From Sulfuricurvum sp. (GTDB taxonomy: Bacteria > Campylobacterota > Campylobacteria > Campylobacterales > Sulfurimonadaceae), in contig JAGXFL010000013.1 of NCBI GenBank assembly GCA_024637295.1, positions 186,001 through 250,000 of the forward strand: a stretch of 64,000 nucleotides of DNA, in the 5' to 3' direction. Under the pieces are notes generated by a model. That model was given only the letters and a program-made list of their open reading frames with translations. It did no database searches and was not told where the DNA came from. This document shows positions 17,394 through 25,526 of the stretch, piece by piece; position 1 is the first letter of the stretch, and each line of letters starts with the position of its first letter. Made by a program: the position numbers and the translations under genes.

Positions 17394-18799
17394 GAATGGG
17401 TGATCGCTAAAATCCATGGTGTCCCAATGGCTAAATAGATAAGAAGATTCAGTGCGGTAACGGCTCCGCCGTAAATGTAGATGTCACGTGCGGTGATGTA
17501 GCCTGAGCTAAAATAGATCGCATTGGCGGATGAGCCTTGGGGAGTGATGATGGCATTGAAATTTGTCGCAAACAGTAGCATCATCGCCATAAGTTCACCC
17601 GGCACGCCGGCACTCATACCGATACTCAAAAAAAGTCCGAACAGTGCGAGCAAGTGGGCGCTTTGGGAAACGAAAAAATAGTGGATAACGACATAAAGCA
17701 AAATAAGCAATCCATAAACAGCTATCCACGACATACCGACAAGATAGGTCGTAAAATGGCTTGCAACGGCACTCATGAATCCCATTTCAGCCAGCTGGGT
17801 GCTTAGAGCAAAAAGAATTGCAAACCAGATTAGGGTACTGAGAGCCTCTCCTTGGGAGTGAAAATCTTCAACCGTAAAGACGCGTGTTGCAATTAAGATC
17901 CCTAGTCCTCCAAACGCAACCGCCGCTTTGTCAATCGAAAAGAATCCCGAAAGCGACCATAGGACCAGCATCCCCACAAAAACACCTGCGGTAATCCATT
18001 CGTTACGACTGAGTGGACCCATTATGTTTAGCATTTTTTGGGCATTGGCAGGGGCATCGGGAGTAGCGGTGAGCTGCGGGGGATAGATGCGGTGCAATAC
18101 CCACGGTATGGCTATAAACGCAGTGAGAGTAGGGACTATGGATGCAAGAAGCCATGATGCAAACGTGATGTGGATTCCCATCGTCTCAGCGATCTTGGTT
18201 CCTACCGGATTGACGGCCATAGCGGTGAGCCAAAGGGCGGAGGAGACAGTTAGCCCCGCCATCGAAGTCATCATCAAATAGCTGCCCACTTTTTTTTGCG
18301 TTCCATCGCCTACTTTGGAGCCACAATCATGAGCAAGACCGTAAACCAGCGGATACAGTACACCCGATCGTGCCGTATTACTAGGAAATGCAGGAGCTAT
18401 AAAAAGATCGGTCAGTATAACGCTGTATCCTAATCCAAGCGTTGATTTACCAAATAGTTTTATCATATGCAATGAGATACGTTTACCCAAGCCTGATTTG
18501 TGCACGGCATGGGAGACTAAAAAAGCAGCAACGATAAGGAGGATAAAACTCTCTGAAAATCCGGCATATGCTTTTGACGGTTCAACGACACCGCTTAAGA
18601 CACTTACAGCAAGGGCAATGATAGAAGCTGCGATAATAGGAAGCAGATTAAGTAAGATAGAGAGAATAGTAGCGCTAAAAATGGCAAATAGTTTCCATGC
18701 CCTTGGATCGATGTGTAAAGGGGGTGGAGTCATCCATATAAAATAGGCAAAAAGAGAGAGTAAGGTAACAGTTATGAGACGGTAAGTGGTTTGTTTCAT
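17390..18799 (-). CDS. DASS (SLC13) family anion symporter
   Basis: Predicted inner-membrane symporter for divalent anions such as dicarboxylates or sulfate. The 469 residues form about 12 hydrophobic segments. Two halves of the family signature are present: PAFPSNTARSGVLYPLV in the first half and FNAIITPQGSSANAIYFSSGYI in the second, the Ser-Asn-Thr type motifs that line the substrate site. It most resembles the 2-oxoglutarate/malate and citrate/tartrate translocator branch. It heads a minus-strand group with the AsmA-like and SagB-like genes. The transported anion cannot be read from the sequence. Confidence 0.85.
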   Translation of the reverse strand: MKQTTYRLITVTLLSLFAYFIWMTPPPLHIDPRAWKLFAIFSATILSILLNLLPIIAASIIALAVSVLSGVVEPSKAYAGFSESFILLIVAAFLVSHAVHKSGLGKRISLHMIKLFGKSTLGLGYSVILTDLFIAPAFPSNTARSGVLYPLVYGLAHDCGSKVGDGTQKKVGSYLMMTSMAGLTVSSALWLTAMAVNPVGTKIAETMGIHITFASWLLASIVPTLTAFIAIPWVLHRIYPPQLTATPDAPANAQKMLNIMGPLSRNEWITAGVFVGMLVLWSLSGFFSIDKAAVAFGGLGILIATRVFTVEDFHSQGEALSTLIWFAILFALSTQLAEMGFMSAVASHFTTYLVGMSWIAVYGLLILLYVVIHYFFVSQSAHLLALFGLFLSIGMSAGVPGELMAMMLLFATNFNAIITPQGSSANAIYFSSGYITARDIYIYGGAVTALNLLIYLAIGTPWILAITHS

Positions 18800-18897
18800 C
18801 AGAACTCTTTTTTATCCTTATTATAGCAGTTAGAGAGCTAAAAACAGACTTGATACAAATAGACTAAACTATTCTATGCAAAATATTGCATATTACT

Positions 18898-18918
18898 CTT
18901 GACATCATATGACTCAAT
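18898..18918 (+). promoter_or_regulatory. HspR-type (HAIR-like) inverted repeat over the grpE-dnaK promoter
   Basis: CTTGACA-N7-ACTCAAT matches the HspR operator consensus (CTTGAGT-N7-ACTCAAG, from memory) at 11 of 14 arm positions with exactly the right 7-base spacer. It covers the -35 box and part of the spacer, where a repressor would block polymerase. HspR represses the dnaK operon in Helicobacter and Campylobacter. No CIRCE element for HrcA was seen, and hrcA is not upstream of grpE. The hspR gene is not in this window. Confidence 0.5.
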
Positions 18919-18928
18919 GTATTATAAT
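18899..18928 (+). promoter_or_regulatory. Consensus sigma-70 promoter of grpE-dnaK
   Basis: TTGACA (18899-18904) and TATAAT (18923-18928) are both exact consensus hexamers, 18 bases apart. The grpE ATG is 35 bases further on, with AAGGAG before it. Such a complete promoter fits a gene pair that must be strongly expressed and kept in check by a repressor. Confidence 0.85.
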
Positions 18929-18963
18929 GACACTGGATTTCAACAAAGGAGCTTTAAAACATT

Positions 18964-19497
18964 ATGTCAACTGAAAATAATGAAGAAGTGGTAAATGAAG
19001 AGCAAGTCGTTCTTGAAGAGAATGAAGTGCACGCAGACAAAGATGAGTTAACAACGGTAAAAGAAGAATTGGCATCTTTAAAAGAGACATACGCTCGCGT
19101 ACATGCTGATTTTGATAATATCAAAAAACGATTAGAGCGTGAGAAATATCAAGCGCTTGAATACTCGAATGAAAAATTTGCTAAAGATTTGATTCCTGTT
19201 GTTGATTCTCTCTCTATGGCAATCGCTGCAACGGCTATCGATGCTGAACCGGCGGTTCTTTTGGAAAAATTGCAAGAGGGTGTTGAGCTGACGTTAAAAC
19301 AGATGCTCAGCGTTCTTGAAAAACACGGGGTTACGCCTGTGGATGAGAGCGAACCGTTTAATCCGGAGATTCACAACGCAGTTCAAAAAGTGGACAGTGA
19401 TGCTCATGAAAGCGGTGAAATCGTCAATACCTTCCAAAAAGGGTATAAATATAAAGAGCGAACATTGCGTGATGCAATGGTCGTTATTGCAAACTAA
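18964..19497 (+). CDS. grpE: Co-chaperone and nucleotide exchange factor GrpE
   Basis: Releases ADP from DnaK to restart its folding cycle. The 177 residues comprise an acidic N-terminal tail, a long coiled-coil segment (about 40-90, containing YARVHADFDNIKKRLEREK) and the beta-wing domain with GVTPVDESEPFNPEIHNAV and KGYKYKERTLRDAMVVIAN, the usual GrpE ending. dnaK follows after 25 bases. The common hrcA-grpE-dnaK arrangement of this phylum is shortened here: the gene upstream is a divergently transcribed transporter. Confidence 0.96.
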   Translation: MSTENNEEVVNEEQVVLEENEVHADKDELTTVKEELASLKETYARVHADFDNIKKRLEREKYQALEYSNEKFAKDLIPVVDSLSMAIAATAIDAEPAVLLEKLQEGVELTLKQMLSVLEKHGVTPVDESEPFNPEIHNAVQKVDSDAHESGEIVNTFQKGYKYKERTLRDAMVVIAN

Positions 19498-19522
19498 TTA
19501 AAATTTAAAACAAGGAATTATT

Positions 19523-21403
19523 ATGTCAAAAGTTATTGGTATCGATTTAGGAACTACAAACTCATGTGTTGCTGTCTATGAAGGCGGCGAAGCGAAGATT
19601 ATCCCTAATAAAGAGGGAAAAAATACAACTCCATCGGTTGTTGCATTTACGGATAAAGGTGAAATTCTTGTAGGAGATCCTGCTAAACGTCAGGCGATCA
19701 CAAACCCGGATAAAACGATTTATTCTGTAAAACGTATCATGGGTCTTATGATGAATGAGGAAAAAGCAAAAGAGGCTCACGATAAAGTAACCTATAAAAT
19801 CGTGGATAAAAACGGTATGGCTGCGGTTGACGTTGCGGGTAAAGTCTATACGCCACAAGAGATCTCTGCAAAAATTCTTTCAAAATTGAAAGCGGATGCG
19901 GAGAGTTATCTTGGTCAAGCGGTAACCGATGCGGTTATTACTGTACCTGCGTATTTCAATGATGCACAGCGTAAAGCGACGAAAGAAGCGGGAACGATCG
20001 CAGGATTAAATGTTCTACGTATTATTAACGAGCCAACAGCTTCTGCATTGGCATATGGTTTGGACTCAAAAGGGGATGAGAAAGTCCTTGTTTACGATCT
20101 AGGAGGCGGAACGTTTGACGTTACGGTTCTTGAGATCAGCGAGGGGACTTTCGAAGTTCTTTCAACCGACGGTAATGCTTTCTTAGGTGGAGATGACTTC
20201 GATAACAAAATCGTTGATTTTCTCGCAGCTGAGTTCAAATCCGATCACGGAATCGATCTTAAAGCAGATAAGATGGCACTACAACGTCTTAAAGATGCGG
20301 CTGAAAACGCTAAAAAAGAGCTTTCATCTGCTGAAGAGACAGAGATCAACTTGCCGTTTATCACTGCTGATGCAACGGGTCCAAAACACTTGGTTGTTAA
20401 ATTGACTCGCGCTAAATTCGAAGGTATGATCGATACTTTGGTAAAAGAGACGATCTCTCACATCAAAACTGCAATGAAAGACGCAGGGATGAGCAACAAT
20501 GAGATCAACGAAGTCATCATGGTCGGTGGATCAACACGCTTGCCTATCGCACAAAAAATGGTATCCGATGAGTTCGGCGGTAAGACACTTAACAAGGGTG
20601 TAAACCCGGATGAGGTTGTTGCTGCAGGTGCTGCAATCCAAGGGGGGGTTTTACGTGGAGACGTTAAAGACGTTCTTCTTCTTGACGTTACACCATTGAG
20701 TCTTGGGATTGAGACTCTTGGCGGCGTAATGACGAAGATCATTGAAAAAGGGACAACAATCCCGGTTAAAAAATCTCAAGTGTTCTCAACAGCAGAAGAT
20801 AACCAGCCAGCGGTTTCTATCTCTGTAGGTCAAGGTGAGCGTGAGTTCGCACGTGACAACAAATCACTCGGGCTTTTTGAGCTAACAGGTATCCCTGCTG
20901 CACGCCGCGGTGTACCACAGATCGAAGTTACATTTGACATCGATGCGAACGGTATCTTGACAGTTTCTGCAACCGATAAGGGTACAGGCAAGTCTCAAGA
21001 GATCAAAATCACTGGGTCAAGCGGACTTTCAGATGAAGAGATCAACAAAATGGTTCAAGATGCAGAGAACCACAAAGCAGAAGACGCTAAGCGTAAAGAA
21101 GTGGTTGATTTGCGTAATCAAGCAGACGCACTTGCTAGCCAAACTGAAAAATCTCTTGAAGAGATGGCGGATAAAATCGACGCTTCTGAAAAAGCAGCGA
21201 TCGAAGAAGCACTTGAAGAGCTTAAAACAGTATTGAAAAACACTGATGCAACCAAAGAAGAGATCGAAGCGGCAACGAAAAAACTAGCAGATGTTAGCCA
21301 CAAAATGGCAGAACAAATGTATAAGCAAAATGAAGGCGGCGAAGCAGCTGCATCTTCAGGCGCAAAAAAAGATGACGACGTCATCGACGCTGAAATCGAG
21401 TAA
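19523..21403 (+). CDS. dnaK: Molecular chaperone DnaK (Hsp70)
   Basis: ATP-dependent chaperone that folds new and stress-damaged proteins with DnaJ and GrpE. At 626 residues it has the complete architecture: N-terminal ATPase ([38 protein letters not shown]), the interdomain linker [13 protein letters not shown], the substrate-binding domain and a lidded C-terminus ending in the acidic [16 protein letters not shown] precedes the ATG. It is co-transcribed with grpE and followed by a hairpin terminator. Confidence 0.98.
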   Translation: MSKVIGIDLGTTNSCVAVYEGGEAKIIPNKEGKNTTPSVVAFTDKGEILVGDPAKRQAITNPDKTIYSVKRIMGLMMNEEKAKEAHDKVTYKIVDKNGMAAVDVAGKVYTPQEISAKILSKLKADAESYLGQAVTDAVITVPAYFNDAQRKATKEAGTIAGLNVLRIINEPTASALAYGLDSKGDEKVLVYDLGGGTFDVTVLEISEGTFEVLSTDGNAFLGGDDFDNKIVDFLAAEFKSDHGIDLKADKMALQRLKDAAENAKKELSSAEETEINLPFITADATGPKHLVVKLTRAKFEGMIDTLVKETISHIKTAMKDAGMSNNEINEVIMVGGSTRLPIAQKMVSDEFGGKTLNKGVNPDEVVAAGAAIQGGVLRGDVKDVLLLDVTPLSLGIETLGGVMTKIIEKGTTIPVKKSQVFSTAEDNQPAVSISVGQGEREFARDNKSLGLFELTGIPAARRGVPQIEVTFDIDANGILTVSATDKGTGKSQEIKITGSSGLSDEEINKMVQDAENHKAEDAKRKEVVDLRNQADALASQTEKSLEEMADKIDASEKAAIEEALEELKTVLKNTDATKEEIEAATKKLADVSHKMAEQMYKQNEGGEAAASSGAKKDDDVIDAEIE

Positions 21404-21420
21404 TTAACTTTCCTTCTCTT

Positions 21421-21450
21421 TCCCCCCTTTGGGGGAGTTTCTTCCTTTAA
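21421..21450 (+). terminator. Terminator after dnaK
   Basis: TCCCCC (21421-21426) and GGGGGA (21431-21436) form a GC-rich 6-bp stem around CTTT and are followed by GTTTCTTCCTTT. It begins 18 bases after the dnaK stop. The tail is pyrimidine-rich rather than all T. Confidence 0.6.
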
Positions 21451-21539
21451 AACTTATAACAGCTAAAGCAACAAATTATCTAGCGTCTTTTTAATTTAGT
21501 TAATATTATTGTATTATTAAAGAAAAAAAAGAGTATCAA

Positions 21540-22616
21540 ATGTTTAATGAATTTCAACAAGTGATAATAGCCACTGTAGCCATAGCGGCAGTCATCGTCG
21601 TTTTGTACTTTGTTTTAAAAAGACGTTCAACCCCAAAACCCCATAGTCATCAATCACAAAACCATGATATACCCGAAGTAGCTATCCAAGAGCCGGAAAT
21701 AGAGCCGCTTTTAGAAATTCCCTTATATGGAACAGTAAAAGGGGATTTTGGAGTCACAACACCGATTTTTGAAGATAAACTCGAAGATTCAACAACTCGA
21801 AGAAAAAGTGACAAGACAATCCAAAAACGATCGGTTCCGGAGCATGGAAAAATTACAAAACAAAATTTTTCTGAGTTTGCCGGTGAGAGAATATTGGTTG
21901 CGGAAGATAACGTAATCAACCAAAAAGTTCTTTTGGGCCTTTTAGCGGGGAGTGGTATAGAGATAGTCCTGGCTAATGATGGTCAAGAAGCCCTAGATAT
22001 ACTTGAAAATGACACCAATTTTTTAATGATTTTGATGGATGCTCACATGCCAAGAGTTGATGGGTTTGAAGCAACACGTACCATTCGGGCAAATCCTAAG
22101 TATGATCACATCCTAGTCGTAGCACTTAGTGGAGACACTGCATCGGATGATATACAAAAAATGAAGAATGCAGGAATGTCTGAACAGTTAGAAAAGCCTC
22201 TGAGAATGGAGTCCCTCTATAATATTATCTATGCCTATACCGGTAAAGAAACCAATACGGATGAGATTGGTGAAGCTGTGATGACAAAAAATCTGGATAT
22301 TGATAAAGGGCTTCAGACGTGTGGAGGAGATGCGGATTTTTACCGTGAGATTTTATCCGAGTTTAGGACGGACTATGGCAATTCTTCGGATACGTTAGGA
22401 GAATTTTTACGCTCTAATAATATTCAAGCTGCTGATGCATACCTTCTTGATATTATCGGTGTAGCTGAAAACATCGGGGCGCACCCACTGGGTAAGATTG
22501 CTTCTAACATGAAACTAGCGCTCACTGACACGCAGGAGCAGAGCTACTTTAGCTTTTTTGACCAGTATAAGGCCCAGCTAGACAGTTTAATGCAAGAGAT
22601 TAGAGAGTATCTTTGA
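21540..22616 (+). CDS. Membrane-anchored receiver-domain protein with a degenerate Hpt-like C-terminus
   Basis: A 358-residue protein. Residues 6-28 form a membrane segment (VIIATVAIAAVIVVLYFVL) followed by a basic, then low-complexity linker. A receiver domain spans about 115-240: acidic pocket LVAEDN, phospho-acceptor MDAHMPRVDGF and lysine in LEKPLR. Residues about 250-350 resemble an Hpt domain (LDIDKGLQTCGGDADFYREIL), but the phosphorylated histidine of the HxLKG motif is leucine (L303 in AYLLDIIGVAENIGA). It may therefore dock rather than relay phosphate. It has its own upstream gap after dnaK; no kinase is adjacent. Confidence 0.72.
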   Translation: MFNEFQQVIIATVAIAAVIVVLYFVLKRRSTPKPHSHQSQNHDIPEVAIQEPEIEPLLEIPLYGTVKGDFGVTTPIFEDKLEDSTTRRKSDKTIQKRSVPEHGKITKQNFSEFAGERILVAEDNVINQKVLLGLLAGSGIEIVLANDGQEALDILENDTNFLMILMDAHMPRVDGFEATRTIRANPKYDHILVVALSGDTASDDIQKMKNAGMSEQLEKPLRMESLYNIIYAYTGKETNTDEIGEAVMTKNLDIDKGLQTCGGDADFYREILSEFRTDYGNSSDTLGEFLRSNNIQAADAYLLDIIGVAENIGAHPLGKIASNMKLALTDTQEQSYFSFFDQYKAQLDSLMQEIREYL

Positions 22617-22646
22617 TAAATCGTATCTCTCTAATTAATTCTCCTT

Positions 22647-22655
22647 TGTTATAAT
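22647..22655 (+). promoter_or_regulatory. Extended -10 promoter of proA
   Basis: TG (22647-22648), one base, then exact TATAAT (22650-22655), 25 bases before the proA ATG; AAAGGGAA lies between. Confidence 0.6.
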
Positions 22656-22679
22656 AACCCTCATTAAAAGGGAATCATT

Positions 22680-23912
22680 ATGGAACAATTTTTAGAAAAA
22701 GCAAAATCTGCCAGCCGTATCGTAGCAACCATGAGCGGTAGTGAGCGTAACCGTATTTTACGTCAGATGGCAAACGCGCTTCGCAGTAACACCGCACGTA
22801 TCGTTGAGGCTAATGCTATTGATATGCGCAAAGCCAATGATGAAGATTTGGCTCCATCGCTAAAAGAGCGTCTTTTTCTGGATGAGAAACGCATCGATGC
22901 TATGGCCGTAGCAATCGAGGAGATCGCCGCACTCAAAGATCCAATCGGACGTGTAATCGAGGGATGGGTGAGTGAAGCGGATCTGAAGATCGAAAAAGTC
23001 TCGATCCCGATCGGTGTCATCGGTATTATTTATGAATCCCGTCCGAATGTCACCTCCGATACGGCAGCACTGTGTTTTAAGAGCGGTAACGGATGTGTCC
23101 TCAAGGGGGGAAAAGAGGCCGAAAACTCAAATGTGATCATTGCCCAAGTGTTGCAAGAGGTCTTGATAAGTAATCATCTTCCAAAAGAGCTTATTGCATT
23201 ACTGCCTGATTCATCACGCGAAGGAGTATCAAAGCTTATCAAGATGGATAAATACGTCGATTTGATTGTTCCACGCGGGGGTGAGGGGCTCATTCGCTAT
23301 GTGAGTCAAAATGCGAGTGTCCCTGTGGTCAAACATGACAAAGGGCTGTGTCACACCTATATTGATAAAGAGGCGAATATAGAAAATGCGATCGCTATTG
23401 CGGTCAATGCCAAAGTCCAGCGTCCTGGTGTGTGTAACGCGATGGAAACGTTGTTAGTGGATCAGGTGATTGCTGCAGATATTTTGCCAGTATTCAAAGA
23501 AGTATTTGACAAAGAGCATACGCAATTAAAAGGGTGTGAAAAAACACGCCATATTATTGCGGTTTCCGAAGCCAGCGAAGAGGATTTTGATACGGAGTAT
23601 TTGGCCAATATCCTGAACATCCGTGTTGTTGATGGGGTCGAGGGAGCGATAGAACACATTGTCCGATTCGGTTCTGGACACAGTGAATCGATCATCACCG
23701 AAAGCATTACGACCGCAGAGCGATTTATGAACGCTATTGATTCGGCGTGTGTGTACGTCAATGCCTCTACCCGTTTTACGGATGGCGGAGCATTTGGCTT
23801 TGGTGCGGAAGTGGGAATTAGTACCAATAAGCTTCACGCTCGCGGACCGATGGGTGTTGAGGGGTTGACAACTTATAAATACAAAATTTACGGCAAAGGG
23901 CAGATTCGTTGA
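22680..23912 (+). CDS. proA: Glutamate-5-semialdehyde dehydrogenase (gamma-glutamyl phosphate reductase)
   Basis: Second step of proline synthesis: NADPH reduction of glutamyl 5-phosphate to the semialdehyde. The 410 residues match ProA. Signatures visible are GVIGIIYESRPNVTSDTAALC, the catalytic-cysteine stretch KVQRPGVCNAMETLL and FGFGAEVGISTNKLHARGPM near the C-terminus. The gene ends in TTGA shared with the start of the following ABC ATPase. proB is not adjacent. Confidence 0.96.
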   Translation: MEQFLEKAKSASRIVATMSGSERNRILRQMANALRSNTARIVEANAIDMRKANDEDLAPSLKERLFLDEKRIDAMAVAIEEIAALKDPIGRVIEGWVSEADLKIEKVSIPIGVIGIIYESRPNVTSDTAALCFKSGNGCVLKGGKEAENSNVIIAQVLQEVLISNHLPKELIALLPDSSREGVSKLIKMDKYVDLIVPRGGEGLIRYVSQNASVPVVKHDKGLCHTYIDKEANIENAIAIAVNAKVQRPGVCNAMETLLVDQVIAADILPVFKEVFDKEHTQLKGCEKTRHIIAVSEASEEDFDTEYLANILNIRVVDGVEGAIEHIVRFGSGHSESIITESITTAERFMNAIDSACVYVNASTRFTDGGAFGFGAEVGISTNKLHARGPMGVEGLTTYKYKIYGKGQIR

Positions 23913-24484
23913 GCCTTGAAGTTCTCACCATTGAGGATGTTAGTTTCGGATATACCAAAGAGGCGATGCTATTTGAACACTTTAGTCTAAGTGTCCGACA
24001 AGGCCAGATCAAAGCGATTGTAGGGCCAAGCGGTGTGGGAAAATCGACACTGTTTGAGTTAATCTTGGGACGTGTAAAACCTCATAACGGTTTGATAAAA
24101 TCCACGTCACTGTCTCAAGTCTTTCAAGACCCATACAGCTCTTTTCATCCAAGTTACGTCATACGAGATCAAATTGCAGACGTGACATCTATGAGCGGAT
24201 ACGCTAAGCTGATGGAGCAGATGGGATTGTGTGAGGACAATTTAGATGCACTGCCCCATAAGCTCTCCGGGGGGCAACTACAGCGCTGTTCGATTTTACG
24301 TGCATTGTTGATGAAGCCGCAACTGCTTTTACTGGATGAGCCAACCTCGGCATTGGACAATCTGAATCAGTTGGAGATCATGAAATTGATTGTCTCACAA
24401 TTGGACGGGATGGGTGTTTTATTGATCACCCATGATAGTGATTTGGCACGTTGGTGTTCGGACGAGACGATCCGACTAGGATAA
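23909..24484 (+). CDS. Orphan ABC transporter ATP-binding protein
   Basis: A 191-residue ATPase subunit with Walker A GPSGVGKST, a Q-loop QDPYSSFHPSYVI, signature LSGGQLQRCSILRAL, Walker B LLLLDEPTSALD and switch histidine THDSD. The Q-loop and signature resemble the peptide/nickel (Opp/Nik) branch, but it is short and no permease or binding protein is nearby. The start is TTG, overlapping the proA stop as TTGA, so translation is probably coupled. Its 3' end overlaps the convergent crcB by 9 bases. It may energise a transporter encoded elsewhere or act alone. Confidence 0.85.
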   Translation: MSLEVLTIEDVSFGYTKEAMLFEHFSLSVRQGQIKAIVGPSGVGKSTLFELILGRVKPHNGLIKSTSLSQVFQDPYSSFHPSYVIRDQIADVTSMSGYAKLMEQMGLCEDNLDALPHKLSGGQLQRCSILRALLMKPQLLLLDEPTSALDNLNQLEIMKLIVSQLDGMGVLLITHDSDLARWCSDETIRLG

Positions 24485-24865
24485 CCAGTTACGTATCATG
24501 TAGTAACCGGAAGCCGCCATAGCGACCGTACCAAACGTATTGAGAGCCATATTGGTCATTGCCATTAAAATATGTCCGCCGCTGAGTAGAAAAAATGTCT
24601 CCATAGCAAAGGTAGAGTAGGTGGTCAATCCTCCTAAAAAACCGGTGGTGAGAAACGATTTTGCCTGTACGCTAAAAAAGGTGGTATAGGTAAAATAAGC
24701 GAATAACACCCCTATAATAAAACTGCCTAAGAGATTGACGCTAAGCGTTCCAAAGGGAAGGGTATGGGGAAAGTGATGATTGACGACGCCATTGAGATAC
24801 GCACGAAAAACAGCGCCTATAAAAGCACCGCTACCGATTGCGAGGATGGTTTGTAAACTCATCAT
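24476..24865 (-). CDS. crcB: Fluoride ion channel/exporter CrcB (Fluc)
   Basis: Small membrane protein that expels fluoride as a dual-topology dimer. About 129 residues with four hydrophobic segments. Family signatures are GSGAFIGAVFRAYLN, NLLGSFIIGVLFAYF and GFLGGLTTYSTFAMET. Three ATG codons in a row (24868, 24865, 24862) could start it; AAAGG gives a spacing of 6 bases to 24865. It overlaps plsC upstream. No fluoride riboswitch was recognised, and it sits last in a ctpA-pur-plsC operon. Confidence 0.9.
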   Translation of the reverse strand: MMSLQTILAIGSGAFIGAVFRAYLNGVVNHHFPHTLPFGTLSVNLLGSFIIGVLFAYFTYTTFFSVQAKSFLTTGFLGGLTTYSTFAMETFFLLSGGHILMAMTNMALNTFGTVAMAASGYYMIRNWLS

Positions 24866-25526
24866 CATACACCTTTTGCATCGCGATTTGTGTGTTGTTT
24901 AGCCACTCGCTGTCGTCTTTGTCAGCGGTAAAGGATTCCATAAATACGGCAGTGACTTTTCCTGGATAAAATATCTTTTTCTTATTGCTAAAATATTTTG
25001 CGGTGGCAATTAGTACAACGGGTTGAACTTTGAGGTTATAGGTGTCAGCGACTTTTTTTGCTCCAAGTTTGAACGGTTTCATCTTACCCGTTTCGGTTCG
25101 AGTCCCCTCAGGGAAAATAGTGATGACACGCCCCTCATCGATGGGTTTTTTAGCATCTTTGATGAGTTTTACAAGCGCTGATTTACTTTCACGCTGTAAA
25201 GCAATATCTTGCGGAAGGCGAAGAACCAATCCGAAAAAAGGAATGTCGAAAAGCTCTTTTTTGGCAACCCACGCAAGGTCTTTGGTGGTTATTGTCTCCA
25301 TGATACCGATATCCAGATCGCTTTGGTGATTGATCAAAAACATTTGAACATCGGGGTCCATTATCCCTTTGACATCAACATGAACCAATGTAATAATACG
25401 GATAAACCATGCTGCAAACTTAACGGAATAGGGCTTAGGAAGCAGATAAAATGTCGCAATCATCAGGGTCATTCCCATAAAGATGACTATGACGGCATAG
25501 AGCCATTTAATTCGAGCAAATATCAC
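24831..25526 (-). CDS. plsC: 1-acyl-sn-glycerol-3-phosphate acyltransferase
   Basis: Second acylation in phosphatidic acid synthesis, at the inner membrane. The 231 residues begin with a hydrophobic anchor (about 10-30) and contain the HX4D catalytic motif as NHQSDLD and the glycerol-phosphate motif FPEGTRTETGKMKPFKLGA. It overlaps the SH3-protein gene upstream by 20 bases and crcB downstream. The same order (purQ, periplasmic SH3 protein, plsC, crcB) is, to my memory, found in Campylobacter jejuni. Confidence 0.93.
   Translation of the reverse strand: MIFARIKWLYAVIVIFMGMTLMIATFYLLPKPYSVKFAAWFIRIITLVHVDVKGIMDPDVQMFLINHQSDLDIGIMETITTKDLAWVAKKELFDIPFFGLVLRLPQDIALQRESKSALVKLIKDAKKPIDEGRVITIFPEGTRTETGKMKPFKLGAKKVADTYNLKVQPVVLIATAKYFSNKKKIFYPGKVTAVFMESFTADKDDSEWLNNTQIAMQKVYDDEFTNHPRNR

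Noticed and set aside
18811-18963. CIRCE element (TTAGCACTC-N9-GAGTGCTAA) before grpE
   Set aside because: Looked for and not found; only the HspR-like repeat is present.
24485-24868. Fluoride riboswitch linked to crcB
   Set aside because: crcB is the last gene of an operon with overlapping neighbours; there is no leader before it in which a riboswitch could lie, and no pseudoknot pattern was seen.
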